Assembly (NCBI RefSeq): GCF_036346295.1
Contig: NZ_CP107819.1
Location: 6,634,001-6,698,000, forward strand
DNA length: 64,000 nucleotides
From: Streptomyces sp. NBC_00536
GTDB taxonomy: Bacteria > Actinomycetota > Actinomycetes > Streptomycetales > Streptomycetaceae
Direction of reading: 5' to 3'
Positions 63,106 through 64,000 of the stretch are shown one piece after another. Numbering within the stretch: the stretch's first letter is position 1; each line of letters begins with the position of its first letter. The position numbers were made by a program, and so were the translations under genes. The notes below the pieces were generated by a model, which saw only the letters and a program-made list of their open reading frames with translations, made no database searches and was not told the origin of the DNA.

Positions 63106-63269
63106 CCGTGTCAGATGTCCGGCCGGATCACCGGCAAAACGCCTGGTGCGGGCGATCGGCCAGATATGGCCGGTCGTTGGCATGGTCCGCCGACCAGCGC
63201 CGACTCCACGATGAGTGCCGGTCGCCGCACCGACGCGGCGCCCCACCCGTACCGAGGGAGCCGACCGGA
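63106..63269. promoter_or_regulatory. Divergent promoter region NACHT / secreted hydrolase
   Basis: 164 bp between start codons. GGCCAGATATGGCCGG near 63158 is a palindromic element (GGCCAGATATGGCC, arms GGCCA/TGGCC around GATA) that could be an operator for the XRE domain encoded next to it. Autoregulation is inference. Confidence 0.4.
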
Positions 63270-64000
63270 ATGTCCACCACCAAGCGGCAGACGCTCGCCC
63301 GCCGTCTCAAGTCAGTCCTCGCCTCGACGGCCCTGGTGCTCGCCGCCGCGGCCGTCGCACCGGCCGCCGCGCACGCCGAACCGGCGGCGCACCACTACTA
63401 CATCGAGATCGGCGGCACCGGAGCGGCCGCGGACGAACCCGAATGCACCACGAGCTTCCAGGCCGCGAACGAGCACCTGAACGGCGGCATCGCGGTTCCC
63501 GTCTGCTACGTGGCCAGCGGCGGCCCGTTCGTCGGCAGCCACAACGAGCAGCCCGCCCCGTTCGCGCCGAGCTTCGGCGACAGCGTGAACCAGGGCTACT
63601 GGAACGCCCGGGCCGCACTGGAGAGCACCTACCGCGCGGACCCCACGGCGACCTTCACGATCGCGGGCTACTCCCAGGGCGCCTGGGTCGGCGACCTGCT
63701 CCTCCAGACGATCGCCGCCAACGGCACCGAGGTGCCCCGTTCACAGGTCGACGGCATGCTCTACTCCGACCCGATGCAGCCCGGCACCGGCTTCTGGCAT
63801 CTGGTGCCCGAGGGGACCCTCATTCCGTTCGTGGCGTATTCGCCCGGTACCGGCCCGGAGGAGTTCACCGGCGTCCCGGTCCAGCGCCACTGCATCCAGA
63901 CCGACGGCGTGTGCGACGCGACCTCCCTGGACTCCTTCCCCGGCTTCCTCCAGCAGCACCCGCGGTACTTCCAGGAAGGCAGCATCATCGAGACCACCCT
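63270..64000 (+). CDS. Secreted serine hydrolase, PE-PPE/cutinase-like (3' end outside window)
   Basis: At least 243 residues; the frame is open at the window end. GAGGGAG lies 9 bases before ATG 63270. Sec signal peptide ~1-37 (RRLKSVLASTALVLAAAAVAP...AHAEP). Mature part: HYYIEIGGTGAAADEPEC, SFGDSVNQGYWNARAALE, nucleophile in FTIAGYSQGAWVGDLLL, VDGMLYSDPMQPGTGFW, and GVCDATSLDSFPGFL. The GYSQGA elbow and layout resemble the PE-PPE serine hydrolase domain of Mycobacteria and cutinases. It probably cleaves esters outside the cell. Confidence 0.82.
   Translation, partial: MSTTKRQTLARRLKSVLASTALVLAAAAVAPAAAHAEPAAHHYYIEIGGTGAAADEPECTTSFQAANEHLNGGIAVPVCYVASGGPFVGSHNEQPAPFAPSFGDSVNQGYWNARAALESTYRADPTATFTIAGYSQGAWVGDLLLQTIAANGTEVPRSQVDGMLYSDPMQPGTGFWHLVPEGTLIPFVAYSPGTGPEEFTGVPVQRHCIQTDGVCDATSLDSFPGFLQQHPRYFQEGSIIETT

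Overview
This is a 64 kb piece of a Streptomyces chromosome (or a very close relative). The DNA is very GC-rich with strong third-position G/C bias. GTG starts and 4-base ATGA/GTGA overlaps are common, and only two TTA leucine codons were seen in the genes I call. The gene content (actinobacterial coproporphyrin-branch haem genes, DUF3000, a SAV2148-type HEPN protein, TreY/TreZ/GlgX) is typical of the genus. Most of the window is core chromosome carrying short repeats and a few small mobile remnants.

Layout. (1) 1-10121, plus strand: a tightly coupled six-gene operon with three tandem Stealth-type sugar-phosphate transferases (the first cut by the window edge, the second catalytically degenerate), a family-4 glycosyltransferase, a PIG-L deacetylase fused to a beta-propeller, and an exported endonuclease/exonuclease/phosphatase-fold protein. 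It looks like a surface phosphoglycan pathway. A perfect hairpin at 10160-10201 separates it from a convergent fatty-acid oxidation pair fadA-fadB. (2) 13.9-23.4 kb: an alpha/beta hydrolase, RNase D, an orphan LuxR-type response regulator, DUF3000, and the haem genes hemE, hemG and hemQ, interrupted by a flavin disulfide reductase. (3) 23.5-28.8 kb, minus strand: a secreted S33 peptidase, then a DUF692 (MNIO-type) protein coupled to a TIGR04222 membrane protein that ends in a Ser/Gly/Cys repeat tail, then a second TIGR04222 protein without that tail. This is the most interesting poorly described system here. (4) 29-40 kb: PTH2-like hydrolase, AIM24, lipoprotein polysaccharide deacetylase, PPK2, OsmC, ZapE, pyrimidine reductase, MurC, MsrB and a Tat-exported phospholipase C. 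(5) 40-57 kb: membrane esterase, tRNA-His, M24 peptidase, then the glycogen-to-trehalose genes treZ, treY and glgX. These are separated by a decayed IS200/IS605-type TnpB element, an FHA protein, a MITE, an M14 carboxypeptidase with a TTA codon, dihydrolipoyl dehydrogenase and a divergent LysR regulator. treY also has a TTA codon. (6) 57-64 kb: a SAV2148/HEPN protein, a repeat block, a DnaQ-type exonuclease, an APH-like kinase, an XRE-NACHT-membrane protein, and a secreted serine hydrolase cut by the window end.

How the genes work together. GlgX debranches glycogen, and TreY then TreZ turn the released maltodextrins into trehalose. HemE, HemG and HemQ cover three steps of the coproporphyrin-dependent haem route. 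FadA and FadB carry out beta-oxidation. The Stealth operon probably builds and trims a phosphate-linked surface polymer. The DUF692/TIGR04222 trio may modify a Cys-rich tail at the membrane; that role is inference.
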